Assembly (NCBI GenBank): GCA_002364755.1 | Contig: DEZI01000006.1 | Span: forward strand, 1-64,000 | DNA length: 64,000 bases | Reading direction: 5' to 3' | Source of the DNA: Stenotrophomonas maltophilia | GTDB lineage: Bacteria > Pseudomonadota > Gammaproteobacteria > Xanthomonadales > Xanthomonadaceae | In this document: piece by piece, positions 1 to 7,845 of the stretch | Layout of the letters: every line of letters begins with the position of its first letter | How positions within the stretch are numbered: the stretch's first letter is position 1 | Position numbers and translations under genes: made by a program | The notes under the pieces: model-generated | Told to the model about the DNA's origin: nothing | Seen by the model: the letters and a program-made list of their open reading frames with translations, nothing else | The model's database searches: none

Positions 1-10
1 AACATAGGAT

Positions 11-52
11 CTCGACTCTACATTGCGGCCAGTCGAGCAAGCTTGACTCTAC
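11..52. repeat. SMAG palindromes at the left window edge
   Basis: A complete reverse-oriented element at 31-52 has arms AGTCGAGC and GCTTGACT and ends in CTAC (GTAG on the minus strand). A partial arm at 11-21 also ends in CTAC, so a second copy probably extends left of it. The 31-52 copy touches the 5' end of the M23 peptidase gene, and a TTG at 43 that could be read as its start lies inside the repeat. Confidence 0.7.
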
Positions 53-63
53 CTATGGACCTC

Positions 64-615
64 ATGACCACACCACCCTCCCCTGCCCGACGCCTGCGCC
101 GCTGGTTGCTTTCCGGCGCACTGCTGCTGATCGCCGGCATCGCAGCGCTGTCCCTGTGGAACAGCCCGTGGGCGGCGGCACCGAAGATGCTCTGGTCATT
201 GGCACGCATGCCACCGGCCACCGAGCTGCCCGTACCCGTGGACGGCGTGCGCCCGCGACAGATCGCCGACACCTTCGGTGCCCCGCGCGGCAGTAACCGC
301 ACGCATGCCGGCATCGACATCTTCGGCAAACGCGGCACGCCCGTGCGCAGCGTTACCGCAGGCGTAATCGCCGATGTGAGCGAACGCGGGCTCGGCGGAC
401 GCCAGGTATGGGTGATCGGGCCCGGCCGCGAGCGCTACTACTATGCGCATCTGGAAGACTGGGCCGAGGGCCTGGCGCGAGGCCAGGTGGTACAGGCCGG
501 GCAGCTGCTGGGCCATGTCGGCAACAGCGGCAACGCCAAAGGCACACCGCCGCACCTGCACTGGGGCATCTACGGCAAGGACGGCGCCCGCGACCCGTTG
601 CCGCTGCTGCGTTGA
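64..615 (+). CDS. M23 family metallopeptidase, membrane anchored
   Basis: Probable peptidoglycan endopeptidase of the M23/LytM family acting in the periplasm. An N-terminal arginine-rich stretch and one hydrophobic segment (about residues 10-30) look like an inner-membrane anchor or uncleaved signal. The catalytic domain shows the zinc ligands as HAGID (HxxxD) and the C-terminal HLHWG (HxH) motif, with the YYYAHLE strand between them. At about 183 residues it is a minimal M23 protein with no LysM or coiled-coil partner. The start is uncertain: ATG at 64 is chosen because TTG at 43 lies inside a SMAG repeat; ATG at 55 is the alternative. Neither has a strong Shine-Dalgarno. A lipoprotein gene follows 75 nt downstream on the same strand. 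Confidence 0.85.
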   Translation: MTTPPSPARRLRRWLLSGALLLIAGIAALSLWNSPWAAAPKMLWSLARMPPATELPVPVDGVRPRQIADTFGAPRGSNRTHAGIDIFGKRGTPVRSVTAGVIADVSERGLGGRQVWVIGPGRERYYYAHLEDWAEGLARGQVVQAGQLLGHVGNSGNAKGTPPHLHWGIYGKDGARDPLPLLR

Positions 616-690
616 GCGTAGTGACGCTGCTGCTGGACGCCACGACGGCCCCGCCGCATCATCAACCGCAGTGGCGAGGAGAGCACGCCG

Positions 691-1167
691 ATGGCCCAGC
701 TTCGCCCCACCCCGCTGTTGATCGCTACCGTGATCCTGGCCACCGGCTGCAGCACCCTGCAGGCACACCGCGACCCGTGGTGCAGGCAACTGGCTGCCTA
801 CGCCAACACCGCAAAGGTCGGTGCCCCGCGTTCGATTGAACTGGTGACCGACTGGAGCCGCTGGAGCAAGGGCTGCAAGGACGATGGCAGCGACGCGGGC
901 AAGCAGTTCTGCCAGTGGCTGATCCCCAACACGTCGACCGAATTCGCCTCGGCCAACATCCGCCATGCGCTGGCCTGCCTGGATCCGGAGGCCACCTATG
1001 CCGGGCCGCCGCGCGCCACCCCGGTATACATGACCGGCAAGGTGCAGGTGTACGGTGCGTCCATGATCGATGAAGACGTCATGGTCACCCTCGAATATGC
1101 CGATGGCATCGAGGACCAGTTGCCGCGCATGAAGATCCAGGCCGAACGGACCCCGCTGGATGACTGA
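691..1167 (+). CDS. small lipoprotein of unknown function
   Basis: A 158-residue protein with a clear lipoprotein signal: short N-terminus, hydrophobic core, lipobox ATGC with the cysteine near residue 20. A GAGGAG Shine-Dalgarno lies 9 nt upstream of the ATG. The mature part contains four further cysteines, in CRQ, GCKDD, FCQW and ACLD contexts, which suggests disulfides in the periplasm. I do not recognise a family. It probably shares a transcript with the upstream M23 peptidase, so an envelope role is likely, but nothing in the sequence fixes the function. Confidence 0.75.
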   Translation: MAQLRPTPLLIATVILATGCSTLQAHRDPWCRQLAAYANTAKVGAPRSIELVTDWSRWSKGCKDDGSDAGKQFCQWLIPNTSTEFASANIRHALACLDPEATYAGPPRATPVYMTGKVQVYGASMIDEDVMVTLEYADGIEDQLPRMKIQAERTPLDD

Positions 1168-1205
1168 GGCGGCGAAGGGACTGGCACGCCCCATCGCCAT
1201 TTGTG

Positions 1206-1224
1206 AATAGCAACAATTCGCATT
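1206..1224 (+). promoter_or_regulatory. candidate Fur box upstream of TonB siderophore receptor
   Basis: Read on the minus strand the site is AATGCGAATTGTTGCTATT, which matches the common AATGAGAATnATTATCATT form of the Fur operator at about 14 of 19 positions. It lies about 170 nt before the start of a siderophore-type receptor gene in an otherwise GC-rich gap. The position and target make iron repression plausible; the match is not perfect. Confidence 0.45.
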
Positions 1225-1393
1225 ACCATAGTTGCGTTTTCCGGGCAGCCAGGACGGTTCGCCCTCCTCGCATTGCCCAGCCACCGTCCTGCAACGCAGG
1301 GCCCCGCCAGCGGCGTGAGACCCCCACCAGCCGCGGCGCCAGACCATCCGGGAAGCCGGTCGGACGCACGCACGTGCCCGTCCAGGAACCCAC

Positions 1394-3556
1394 ATGATCC
1401 GCTCGACCCCTGCTCTCCTGCCGCATCGCCTGTCCGCGGCGGTGCTCGCCGCCCTGTGCCTGGCCGCCGCGCCGGCCGCCTTCGCCGAAACCGCCGCCGA
1501 CCCGACCACCCTCGACAAGGTCGTGGTGAAGGGCGAGCGCGCCGAAGGCTATTCGGTGCGCAAGACCTCGGCCGGTACCCGCTTCGACCTGGCCCCGCGC
1601 GAGATCCCGCAGTCGGTCAGCATCATCAGCCACCAGCGCATCGAGGACCAGAACCTCGACGACATCATCGACGTGCTGGGCAACACCACCGGCGTGAGCA
1701 GCACCCAGTCCGACACCGAGCGCACCGAGTTCTACGCACGCGGTTTCTACATCGACAGCTATCAGTTCGATGGCCTGCCGACGCAGATGGTGCAGAACTG
1801 GAGCTATGGTGATTCCGGCCTGGACCTGGCCCTGTACGACCGCGTGGAAGTGGTGCGCGGCGCCACCGGCCTGCTCAGCGGCGCCGGCAACCCGTCGGCG
1901 TCGGTGAACCTGATCCGCAAGCACGCCGACAGCGCCGAGCTGGCCGGCAGCGTCTCGGTCAACGTCGGCAGCTGGGGCCGCACCCGCACCACCGTGGACG
2001 TGGGCAGCGCGCTGAATGCCAGCGGCACCGTGCGTGGTCGTGTCATCGGCAGCTACCTGGACACCGATGCGCAGATGGACCGCTACAACCAGCACAAGAC
2101 GCTGGGCTACATGGTCATCGACGCCGACCTGACCCCCGACACGCAGCTGAGCGTGGGCTACGACTACCAGCAGAAGCGCGCCAACGGCGCCACCTGGGGT
2201 GGCTTCCCGATGCTGTTCTCCGATGGCACCAGCACCGGCTATGACGAATCGTTCAATGCCAGCCCGAACTGGACCTACTGGGACACCACCAGCAAGCGCG
2301 CCTTCGCCACCCTGGAACATGGCTTCGCCAACGGCTGGAAGTTCAAGATCGGCGCCACGCATGACGAGACAAAGGCCGACGACAAGCTGTTCTACCCGGC
2401 CTACAACGACTGGGTCACCGGCGCCTCGTACTTTGACAAGAACACCGGTGCCGGCATTTCGCCATCGGCCGGCTTCTACAACACCGAGCGCAAGGTCGAC
2501 GCGATCGATGGCTTCGTCGACGGCCCGTTCCAGCTGTTCGGCCGCGAGCACCAGTTCATGGCAGGCCTGAGCTACAACAAGCGCGACTACGCCAACTACG
2601 GCGACTACCAGGTCGGCGGCGCCGGCCTCGCGTGGGATCCCTTCTCCAGCTACCTGAACTGGAACGGCAATATCAGCGAACCGGACTGGAACCCGCTGAG
2701 CCTGGCCAGCGAAGGCACCATTACCCAGAAGGCCGGCTATGCCGCCACGCGCCTGTCACTGGCTGATCGGCTGAAGCTGATCATCGGTGCACGCTATACC
2801 GACTGGAAGAGTGAAGGCGAAGGCGCCGATCGTTCGCACAAGGTGACCACGCCGTATGCCGGCCTGGTGCTCGACATCAATGACACCTACTCGACCTACG
2901 CCTCGTACACCGAAATCTTCCAGCCGCAGATGCTGAAGGACCGCAACGGCAGCTACCTCGACCCGGTCGACGGCAAGAGCTACGAGGTGGGCGTGAAGGG
3001 TGCCTGGTTCGACAACCGACTGAATGCTTCGGTGGCCGTGTTCCGCATCGAGCAGGACAACGTGGGCCAGTCAACCGGTGAGCCGGTGATTGGCGGAACC
3101 GGCGGCGAAACCGCCTACGTCGCCGCACGCGGCACGGTCAGCCGTGGCTTCGAGTTCGAGCTGAACGGCGAACTGGCACCGGGCTGGAACGCCACCTTCG
3201 GCGCCTCGCGCTACGTGGCCAAGGACATCAGCGATGCGGACATCAACACCAACCTGCCGCAGACCACGCTGAAGCTGTTCACCAGCTACACCCCGCAGTC
3301 GTTGCAGGACCTGACCGTCGGCGGTGGTGCCAACTGGCAGAACCGCATCTACTACGCGGTGCCGGCGTACGGCCGCATCGAACAGGACGGCTACGCGCTG
3401 GTCAGCGCCTTCGTGCGCTACCGCATCTCGCCGGAGTTCAGCGTGCAGGCCAACCTCAACAACCTGCTGGACAAGAAGTACTACTCGCAGATCAACGGCT
3501 ACGGTGCGTTCGGCGACGGCCGCAATGGCTCGCTGACCTTCACCTGGTCGTTCTGA
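1394..3556 (+). CDS. TonB-dependent siderophore receptor
   Basis: Outer-membrane TonB-dependent receptor of 720 residues, of the FpvA/FhuE-like ferric-siderophore type. It has a signal peptide with AFA cleavage near residue 31, then a TonB box (DKVVVKG, about residues 41-47), a plug domain containing REIPQSVSIIS and the RVEVVRGATGLLSGAGNPSASVN region typical of siderophore receptors, and a 22-strand barrel ending in TFTWSF with the terminal aromatic residue. The start has an AGGA Shine-Dalgarno. There is no secretin/STN extension before the TonB box, so it is not obviously a FecA/FpvA-type signal transducer, and no sigma/anti-sigma pair lies nearby. A candidate Fur box upstream fits iron control. 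The siderophore cannot be told from sequence. Confidence 0.93.
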   Translation: MIRSTPALLPHRLSAAVLAALCLAAAPAAFAETAADPTTLDKVVVKGERAEGYSVRKTSAGTRFDLAPREIPQSVSIISHQRIEDQNLDDIIDVLGNTTGVSSTQSDTERTEFYARGFYIDSYQFDGLPTQMVQNWSYGDSGLDLALYDRVEVVRGATGLLSGAGNPSASVNLIRKHADSAELAGSVSVNVGSWGRTRTTVDVGSALNASGTVRGRVIGSYLDTDAQMDRYNQHKTLGYMVIDADLTPDTQLSVGYDYQQKRANGATWGGFPMLFSDGTSTGYDESFNASPNWTYWDTTSKRAFATLEHGFANGWKFKIGATHDETKADDKLFYPAYNDWVTGASYFDKNTGAGISPSAGFYNTERKVDAIDGFVDGPFQLFGREHQFMAGLSYNKRDYANYGDYQVGGAGLAWDPFSSYLNWNGNISEPDWNPLSLASEGTITQKAGYAATRLSLADRLKLIIGARYTDWKSEGEGADRSHKVTTPYAGLVLDINDTYSTYASYTEIFQPQMLKDRNGSYLDPVDGKSYEVGVKGAWFDNRLNASVAVFRIEQDNVGQSTGEPVIGGTGGETAYVAARGTVSRGFEFELNGELAPGWNATFGASRYVAKDISDADINTNLPQTTLKLFTSYTPQSLQDLTVGGGANWQNRIYYAVPAYGRIEQDGYALVSAFVRYRISPEFSVQANLNNLLDKKYYSQINGYGAFGDGRNGSLTFTWSF

Positions 3557-3561
3557 TGCAG

Positions 3562-3588
3562 ACGGCGCCGGGCGATTCCCGGCGCCGT
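3562..3588 (+). terminator. intrinsic terminator after siderophore receptor
   Basis: An 11-bp perfect stem (ACGGCGCCGGG / CCCGGCGCCGT) with loop CGATT begins 5 nt after the stop codon and is followed by GCTTTCTGT. Confidence 0.75.
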
Positions 3589-3595
3589 GCTTTCT

Positions 3596-3699
3596 GTAGA
3601 GCCGAGCCCATGCTCGGCTTTTTCATGGCCCGTGTTTGCAGCCTCGAGCTTGCTCGACCGGCCCTCATGTGAATCAGCCGAGCGTGGGCTCGGCTCTAC
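3596..3699. repeat. two SMAG elements between the TonB receptor genes
   Basis: The forward copy at 3596-3618 (GTAGA then GCCGAGC/GCTCGGC arms) is followed by TTTTT and could itself assist termination. A reverse copy lies at 3676-3699. They sit between two convergent genes, a usual position for REP-like elements. Confidence 0.8.
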
Positions 3700-3707
3700 A
3701 AGTCACC

Positions 3708-3736
3708 TGCCGCGCCGGGATGATCCCGGCGCGGCA
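3708..3736 (-). terminator. candidate terminator of second TonB receptor
   Basis: A 13-bp perfect inverted repeat (3708-3720 and 3724-3736) with loop TGA lies just past the stop codon of the minus-strand receptor. There is no T tract, so its action as an intrinsic terminator is uncertain. Confidence 0.5.
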
Positions 3737-3744
3737 TCCAGGCC

Positions 3745-6606
3745 TTAGAACCGCAGGTCCGCGCGCATGTACCAGTAGCGGCCACGCGGGATGTCGTAGG
3801 TCGAGGCGTCGTAGCCGTTCAACGAGCACGACAGGCAGATCGGCGGATCCTTGTCGAACACGTTGTTCAGGCCCGCCGTCAGCTGCAGCCCCTTCATCCA
3901 GTCGATTTTGTAGCCCACCTGCAGGTCGTGGTACGTAGTGGCGGCCAGCGTGTTGGTGCCGGCGGCCTGGTTGCTGCACACCGGGAAGGCCACTGCATCA
4001 CCGCAGTCCTCGGTCAGCTCGGAGATGTGGCGCACCGTCCAGTTGGCGCTCCAGTTGTCCAGCGTCCAGCCGATGCTGGCGTTGCTGGTCCACTCCGGAA
4101 TCGAGCTGTCGGCCACTTCCACGCCCGGCTTCTGCGGCTGCCGCTGGCCGGCCGCACCGGTCGCCTCGTAGCGGCCGACGAAGGTGTTCTTCCAGCCCAG
4201 CTTGAACTGGCCGATGTCGCTCTGCGGCAGCGTCCAGAACAGGTCCACGTCCCAGCCATCGGTCTTGATCGAACCCAGGTTGGTCAGGCGGTTGTTGAAG
4301 CTGTTGACCGCACCGGTGCTGGCGCGGGTGATGCCATCGCAGTAGACCGGGTCCAGCGTGTCCACGCACAGGTCCAGCTGCGTCTGCGCATTGATCGCCT
4401 GGATCGCGCCGTCGATGTTGTGGCGGTAGAAGGTCACCTCCACGTCGAAGCGTTCGGACCAGGTGGCGTTGTTGCCGAACCACGGGCTCCACACGAAGCC
4501 GGCACTGAAGCTGCGCGAACGCTCCGGATCCAGTTCGCGGTTGCCGCCGGTGGTCACCGAGATCTGCGAGTTGGCCTGCTGGAACCCGGCAGGCACGCCC
4601 AGCGCGGCGCAGTTGGCAGGATTGCCCCGCGGCGCGGTCCCGCCCAGGCCCACCGAGCAGGGATCGAACAACTGCAGGTCGGCACGCGCGGCCGAGCCGT
4701 ACAGCTCGCCGATGGACGGTGCACGGAAACCCTCGGCATAGGTGGTGCGCAGCACGAAGTCATCGGTCACCTGCCAGCGCAGACCGTACTTGGGGGTAAA
4801 TTCGCCACCGAAGGTGGAGTAATCCGAATAGCGCCCGGCCAGGCTCAGGTCGAGCTTCTTGCCCAGCGACGAGTCGGCGAAGATCGGTACGCTCAGCTCC
4901 AGGTAGGCCTCGTTGACGTCGTAGGAACCGGATGTCGGCTGCGAAGGCACGCCGTTGTAGTGGCCGATCACCGTCAGCGGGTCGGGCTGGTACCAGCCTT
5001 CATAGCGCCGGTGTTCGAGGCCGGTGGCGAAGGACACCGGGCCGGCCGGCAGAGTGAACAGATCGCTGGACAGGTTGGCGGTGACCAGGCTCAGCTCGTT
5101 CTGGCTGCGGTCGCGCACCACCGGCTGGATCCAGCGCAGCATGTCCGGGGTGATCGAGCCGACGCCGCCGAAGATGTTCAGCGGCACGCAGCCGGCCGTG
5201 GCCGCGCACAGTGCCGGATCGCCCAGCGCCAGGTTCACGTTGTAGATGTTGTAGCTGCCGTAGTTGGTCTGCTCGGCCTTGTTCTTGCTGTACATGCCGT
5301 TGACGTCCCAGTACCAGCTGCGGTTCGCCGCCTGGAAGCTGCCCACCAGGCCGGTGGCGAAGTACGTGGTGTTGACCTCCTGTTCGAACACACGCGCGCC
5401 ACCTTCCACCGGGCGGCGGCCGATCAGGCTCATGTTGCCGCCGGACACCAGGTCGAAGCCGAACGGGTTGTACGGGTTCAGCGCCGACACCACGATGTTG
5501 TCGGCCAGCGGATTGCCGGTGGCACCGTCCGGCCCGAAGAACAGCGGTTCCGGGCCCGCCTGGTTGGTCGATTCGCGGCGGTTGCCCAGCGCTTTGACGT
5601 ACCACTGCACGTCGTCGGTGATGTCGAAGCGGAACTGTCCGAACACGCCTTTGCGCTCGGACGGCGTCAGCACCATGTTGTATTCGGCGAAGTTGAAGCG
5701 GTCGGCGCTGGTGAAGCAGTGATAGTCGTCGCTGCGGTTGCAGCCGGCGCTGCCGTCATAGCGTGGGTTGCTCACGCCGGTGTTGGGCACGATGTCCTGT
5801 TCGGCGCCGGTGTTGGGGTCGACGAAGGCGAAGCGCCCCTGCGGAATGCCGCCACTGCCGAAGGCCAGGCCGGTGCCGGGAATCGGGAAGCGCGACTGTT
5901 CGCGGTCGCGCGCATAGACCGCATCCTGCCTGGTCCAGCTCGCGCCGAGGAACAGGCTGTAGCGCTCGCCGCTGGTGCCCCAGGCCAGGTCCACGCCCTT
6001 CTGCGTGCCATCGCCCTTGCTGTACTCGCCGTAGTTCAGGGTCACCTGCCCGCCATCGAAATCGCGGCGGGTGATGATGTTGACCACGCCGGCGATCGCA
6101 TCGGAGCCGTACAGCGACGAGGCACCGTCTTCCAGCACTTCGATGCGTTCGACAATCGCCAGCGGAATGGTGTTGAGATCGGTGGCCGCGCCCACGCCCG
6201 ACGCCGAGGATTCATTGACCCAGCGGATGCCATCCACCAGCACCAGCACGCGCTTGGCGCCCAGGTGGCGCAGGTCGACCTGCGCCGAACCGGCACCGAC
6301 ACCACTGCCATCCGGCGGGAAGCCGAAATTGCCGGAGGAATTGAACTTGGCGTTCAACGCCGAACCCGAACCGGTGAGCTGCTGCAGCACTTCACCGATC
6401 GAGCTCAGCCCGGTGCGTTCGATGTCGCCCCGGCTCAGCGTCTGGATTGGCACCTGGCCTTCCACTTCAGCACGCTTGATGCGGGTCCCGGTCACTTCGA
6501 CGGCATCCAGGGTGGTGGCCGTCTGGGCCATTGCCCCCAGCGGTGCCAGGGCCGTCACGCACAGCGCGACAGCGACCGCCAAGGGGCGGTAATGCAGGTG
6601 ATTCAT
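3745..6606 (-). CDS. TonB-dependent receptor, large xanthomonad type
   Basis: Outer-membrane TonB-dependent receptor of 953 residues. ATG at 6606 is chosen because it follows a GGAGAG Shine-Dalgarno; an upstream TTG at 6621 overlaps that site. It has a signal peptide (AMAQ, about residue 28), TonB box LDAVEVTGTR, and a plug with the IERIEVLEDGASSLYGSDAIAGVVNIITR signature. A long barrel follows and ends in WYMRADLRF. Cysteines occur in several extracellular-type loops (CNRSDDYHC, CAATAGC, CVDTLDPVYC, CLSC). The substrate is unknown. Xanthomonads carry many such receptors for plant-polymer or peptide-derived nutrients, and no transporter or degradative partner lies beside this one to narrow it down. 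It is divergent from a small secreted-protein gene. Confidence 0.9.
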   Translation of the reverse strand: MNHLHYRPLAVAVALCVTALAPLGAMAQTATTLDAVEVTGTRIKRAEVEGQVPIQTLSRGDIERTGLSSIGEVLQQLTGSGSALNAKFNSSGNFGFPPDGSGVGAGSAQVDLRHLGAKRVLVLVDGIRWVNESSASGVGAATDLNTIPLAIVERIEVLEDGASSLYGSDAIAGVVNIITRRDFDGGQVTLNYGEYSKGDGTQKGVDLAWGTSGERYSLFLGASWTRQDAVYARDREQSRFPIPGTGLAFGSGGIPQGRFAFVDPNTGAEQDIVPNTGVSNPRYDGSAGCNRSDDYHCFTSADRFNFAEYNMVLTPSERKGVFGQFRFDITDDVQWYVKALGNRRESTNQAGPEPLFFGPDGATGNPLADNIVVSALNPYNPFGFDLVSGGNMSLIGRRPVEGGARVFEQEVNTTYFATGLVGSFQAANRSWYWDVNGMYSKNKAEQTNYGSYNIYNVNLALGDPALCAATAGCVPLNIFGGVGSITPDMLRWIQPVVRDRSQNELSLVTANLSSDLFTLPAGPVSFATGLEHRRYEGWYQPDPLTVIGHYNGVPSQPTSGSYDVNEAYLELSVPIFADSSLGKKLDLSLAGRYSDYSTFGGEFTPKYGLRWQVTDDFVLRTTYAEGFRAPSIGELYGSAARADLQLFDPCSVGLGGTAPRGNPANCAALGVPAGFQQANSQISVTTGGNRELDPERSRSFSAGFVWSPWFGNNATWSERFDVEVTFYRHNIDGAIQAINAQTQLDLCVDTLDPVYCDGITRASTGAVNSFNNRLTNLGSIKTDGWDVDLFWTLPQSDIGQFKLGWKNTFVGRYEATGAAGQRQPQKPGVEVADSSIPEWTSNASIGWTLDNWSANWTVRHISELTEDCGDAVAFPVCSNQAAGTNTLAATTYHDLQVGYKIDWMKGLQLTAGLNNVFDKDPPICLSCSLNGYDASTYDIPRGRYWYMRADLRF

Positions 6607-6876
6607 TCGCTCTCTCTCCAAAGGAATGTCGGGACATGGGCTGCCGCGCTCCCCCCCTGCGTGGCGGCAGCGTCTCCTTTGTAAACAAGCTGTAAAAACA
6701 TTGGCGTGACCAGCGACACTCTTTCACGCCGTTCTGACGAATGAAACGCGCTCATTCCGCCCTGAAGACCAAGACAGGCCGGCGCCCTAGGAACAATCCG
6801 AAATTCCTGGGGTTGAGCGCTCTCGCGCCGAAATCAAGGCGAAACTGATATTCCGGAACTGTCCAAGGTGTGCGTG

Positions 6877-7230
6877 ATGAAGGGACATCCTGCCGTCCTG
6901 GCCGCGACACTGCTCGCGACACTGGCGCTGCTCTTCACGGGCAGCGCCCGTGCCGCCGGCGTGATCGAATGCAACAACTGCGCATCGCCCAGCGATGTGG
7001 CACTTCAATCCGGGCCGGGCCTGACGGTCATTGTGGATTTCGGGCGCGCGCAGCTGATGGCTTTCAACGTTGAATTCGATCACGCGCAGGGGCGGTGGCA
7101 GGCCAGCGAGACACCGGTTCCAACCCAGATCCAGATGAATTTCCTGCGGATTGTGGAGTCCACACTGCCTGCCACGGACCTGCTGCATCAGCAGGTACCC
7201 GGCGGCCATCGCGAGGCACCGCATCCCTGA
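6877..7230 (+). CDS. small secreted protein with CxxC motif, unknown
   Basis: A 117-residue protein with a Sec signal peptide (about residues 1-26, SARA-A cleavage). The mature protein opens with IECNNCASPSDVA, a CxxC pair, and then a strand-rich segment (LTVIVDFGRAQLMAFNVEF). ATG at 6877 follows an AAGGTG Shine-Dalgarno; a GTG at 6868 is an alternative. I do not recognise a named family. The CxxC-SP opening followed by a strand and the phrase on FDHAQGRWQ resemble the N-terminal half of longer secreted xanthomonad proteins, so this may be a shortened paralogue. The C-terminal HREAPHP tail looks like read-through into non-coding sequence. Confidence 0.55.
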   Translation: MKGHPAVLAATLLATLALLFTGSARAAGVIECNNCASPSDVALQSGPGLTVIVDFGRAQLMAFNVEFDHAQGRWQASETPVPTQIQMNFLRIVESTLPATDLLHQQVPGGHREAPHP

Positions 7231-7237
7231 GCTCCGC

Positions 7238-7258
7238 TGAGGGAGCCGCGCTCCCTCA
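7238..7258. terminator. bidirectional terminator-like hairpin
   Basis: TGAGGGAG and CTCCCTCA form an 8-bp perfect stem around CCGCG in the 45-nt gap between the convergent small secreted-protein gene and exbD. No clear T tract is present. Confidence 0.45.
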
Positions 7259-7275
7259 ACGAAGCCCAAGCCCTT

Positions 7276-7683
7276 TCACCGCACGAAGGCGATCCGCTCC
7301 ATCCCCGTGGCCTCGGCCGCCGCCAGGATCTTCGCCATGCCTTCGTATTCGGCAGACGGATCGGTGGCGATGCGCAGCTCCGGCAGGTTGCCGGCATGCT
7401 CGCTGGCCTGGGTACGCAGGCGCGCCTGCAGATCACCGATGGGCATCGGCTGGCCGTTCCAGCTCAGCTGGCTGGACGCATCCAGGCGCAGCTCGATCGG
7501 CGGTGGTGGATCCGGACGGTCGACCACCCTGTCCGTCGCCTGTGGCAGCTGCACCGCGATGGGCCGCGACAGCATCGGCGCGGTCACGATGAAGATGATC
7601 AACAACACCAGCATCACATCCACCAGCGGCGTGACATTGATCTCCGCCAAGGGGCCGCTTTTTCCTGCGCTACTGAACGCCAT
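7276..7683 (-). CDS. exbD: ExbD/TolR family biopolymer transport protein
   Basis: Inner-membrane protein of 135 residues that couples proton flow to TonB or Tol systems. The single N-terminal transmembrane helix (VDVMLVLLIIFIVTAP, about residues 20-37) is preceded by EINVTPLVD, which contains the conserved aspartate of ExbD. The rest is the periplasmic ExbD fold (IELRLDASSQLSWNGQP ... IATDPSAEYEGMAKILAAAE). ATG at 7683 follows GGGAGTG. No exbB, tonB or tolQ gene is adjacent, so this is an orphan ExbD that must work with subunits encoded elsewhere. Two TonB-dependent receptors lie within 6 kb, which may or may not be related. Confidence 0.88.
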   Translation of the reverse strand: MAFSSAGKSGPLAEINVTPLVDVMLVLLIIFIVTAPMLSRPIAVQLPQATDRVVDRPDPPPPIELRLDASSQLSWNGQPMPIGDLQARLRTQASEHAGNLPELRIATDPSAEYEGMAKILAAAEATGMERIAFVR

Positions 7684-7845
7684 GTGCCACTCCCTGCACC
7701 CGGGCCGTTCGCCCACGCCGACAGTACGTCGCCGGTGCAGGCTGGCGGCAGTGTCTGCGCGCGGAGCATTCAGCTGCCGTTGCCCGGTGCGATCCGTGCA
7801 CGCGATGCGAAACTGAATTCAGCCAGCGCCCGCTATGCTGGGCCC

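Noticed and set aside
3928..6684. A continuous open frame of about 918 codons on the plus strand opposite the large TonB receptor
   Set aside because: Its translation is rich in Val, Ala, Arg, His and Gln with no domain pattern; it is the GC-driven antisense shadow of the receptor gene, which has signal peptide, TonB box and barrel.
6703..6730. GGCGTGA...TCACGCC inverted repeat in the gap before the second TonB receptor
   Set aside because: Seven-base arms with a 14-nt gap are easily found by chance at this GC content and nothing else supports an operator.
6787..7269. 160-codon minus-strand frame opposite the small secreted protein
   Set aside because: The plus strand has a proper signal peptide and Shine-Dalgarno; the minus frame has none.
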